This document shows, piece by piece, positions 63,383 through 64,000 of a stretch of 64,000 bases of DNA. Under the pieces are notes generated by a model. That model ran no database searches. It saw only the letters and a list, made by a program, of their open reading frames with translations, and had not been told where the DNA came from. The stretch's first letter is position 1. The number at the start of each line of letters is the position of its first letter. Origin of the DNA: BPGX01 sp035405785 (GTDB lineage Bacteria > Bacteroidota > Bacteroidia > B-17B0 > Aurantibacillaceae); the NCBI GenBank assembly GCA_035405785.1, contig DAONJS010000004.1:1-64000 (forward strand), read 5' to 3'. The translations under genes and the position numbers were made by a program.

Positions 63383-63999
63383 TAATTACTTGCTAAATTT
63401 CTAAAAACTTTCCACCAGTTTGTTTTACCTTCTTTTTTGCCTAAACGAACGATGATTAGATTCTTTGAAGGATTAACATAAATATATTGACCTAAAAAAC
63501 CTTCTGCTAAAAAATCTTTACCCGGTGTAGGCAACCACCAATTATATTGATAGTAATTTACACTTCCTTCTGTAGTATCCGATTGAATAGATTTTTCAAC
63601 CCATTTTTCTGATACAATTTGTTGCTCATTCCATTTACCTTTGTGTAAATACAATCTTCCTATCTTTGCATAATCCCGAGCAACGGCATTTATACAACAA
63701 AATGTCTTTTCAATACCATTTTTCTTTTTATCAATACTCCATGAGGCATCAAATTCCATTCCTAATGGAGTCCAAATTTTTTCTTGTAGATATTCAGTGA
63801 TACTTTTTTCTTTTAATGCTCTTTCTAATACTAATCCAAGCAATTGTGTGTTGCCGCTGTTGTATTCAAATTTTGTTCCAGGTGGATATTTTAATTTAAG
63901 ATGAATAATTCTTTTGCGGATGTTTCTTCCATAATAAAATGTAGCGGCATCACTAAATGGATTAAAGTAATTTTCATTGAAGTCAAGTCCGGAAGTCAT
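63379..63999 (-). CDS. Serine hydrolase of the beta-lactamase class C family, N-terminus outside window
   Basis: 206 residues are visible and the frame continues past the window end, so this is a C-terminal fragment. Features include the YNSGNTQLLGLVLERAL motif (Tyr-Xaa-Asn triad part), GMEFDASWSIDKK and a final KEGKTNWWKVFRNL. The Ser-x-x-Lys nucleophile motif would lie beyond the window. The family includes DD-peptidases and esterases. The C-terminus overlaps the aminotransferase gene by 4 bases. Confidence 0.8.
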   Translation of the reverse strand: MTSGLDFNENYFNPFSDAATFYYGRNIRKRIIHLKLKYPPGTKFEYNSGNTQLLGLVLERALKEKSITEYLQEKIWTPLGMEFDASWSIDKKKNGIEKTFCCINAVARDYAKIGRLYLHKGKWNEQQIVSEKWVEKSIQSDTTEGSVNYYQYNWWLPTPGKDFLAEGFLGQYIYVNPSKNLIIVRLGKKEGKTNWWKVFRNLASNY

Positions 64000-64000
64000 T

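Noticed and set aside
63379..63999. Serine hydrolase considered as a truncated pseudogene
   Set aside because: It is open to the window edge, so the missing N-terminus is due to the window and not to mutation.
1..64000. CRISPR arrays, tRNA and rRNA genes, integrases or transposases
   Set aside because: No regularly spaced direct repeats, no tRNA-like cloverleaf or T-loop sequence, and no recombinase motifs were found on either strand by eye.

Overview
The window is AT-rich DNA from a member of the Bacteroidota. The evidence is: T9SS type A sorting domains on two secreted proteins, a fused LpxC/FabZ lipid A gene followed by lpxA, bacillithiol genes bshA and bshC, a GWxTD-domain protein, a BshC/Upp gene pair, methylmalonyl-CoA mutase as separate MutA and MutB, and repeated TAnnTTTG (-7) promoter motifs, often with a TTTG or TTG about 19-21 bases upstream. 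The family or order cannot be fixed from the sequence. There are no rRNA, tRNA, CRISPR, phage or transposase genes; this looks like core chromosome with unusual intergenic repeats.

Layout: 1-675 is repeat-rich and non-coding. A YitT-type membrane protein and an 11-repeat WG lipoprotein follow (676-3027). A TPP riboswitch (3241-3320) heads a thiamine operon thiS-thiC-tenI-like-thiD-thiE-thiG (3626-8888) that lacks thiH/thiO and thiF and is split by hairpin repeats. Then come a nuclease/helicase pair resembling Bacillus MrfB/MrfA (9344-12777), a short-chain threonine dehydrogenase, a MacAB-like export operon (13884-16911) and the lpxC/fabZ-lpxA-ABC operon (17050-19894). A long minus-strand block (20064-27015) holds an SDR enzyme, GT9 glycosyltransferase, tadA, bshC, upp, a TPR/PD40 protein and a PaaI thioesterase. 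Plus-strand aminotransferase IV, pyrF and bshA are followed by minus-strand EVE and topA genes.

From 33370 to 39874 are a GWxTD protein, GT2, ffh, asnB and a small secreted protein, closed by a strong terminator. A minus-strand operon (39967-44245) pairs an MBOAT acyltransferase with two SGNH hydrolases, probably for O-acylation of an envelope polymer. The mutase operon (45690-49705) is followed by a minus-strand gene split by a frameshift at an A7 tract. A tandem duplication (51665-54013) created two paralogous T9SS cargo proteins and left a fragment of the gene in front. A histidine kinase/response regulator pair, a radical SAM protein, a TolC-HlyD-ABC export operon whose ATPase has lost nearly all catalytic motifs, an aminotransferase and a truncated serine hydrolase complete the window.

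The most unusual features are intergenic: foldback elements with GTTACT/AGTAAC ends, small palindromic modules shuffled between distant loci, and one palindrome nested inside another. Next come the degenerate ABC ATPase, the A7 frameshift gene, and a promoter embedded in a terminator.
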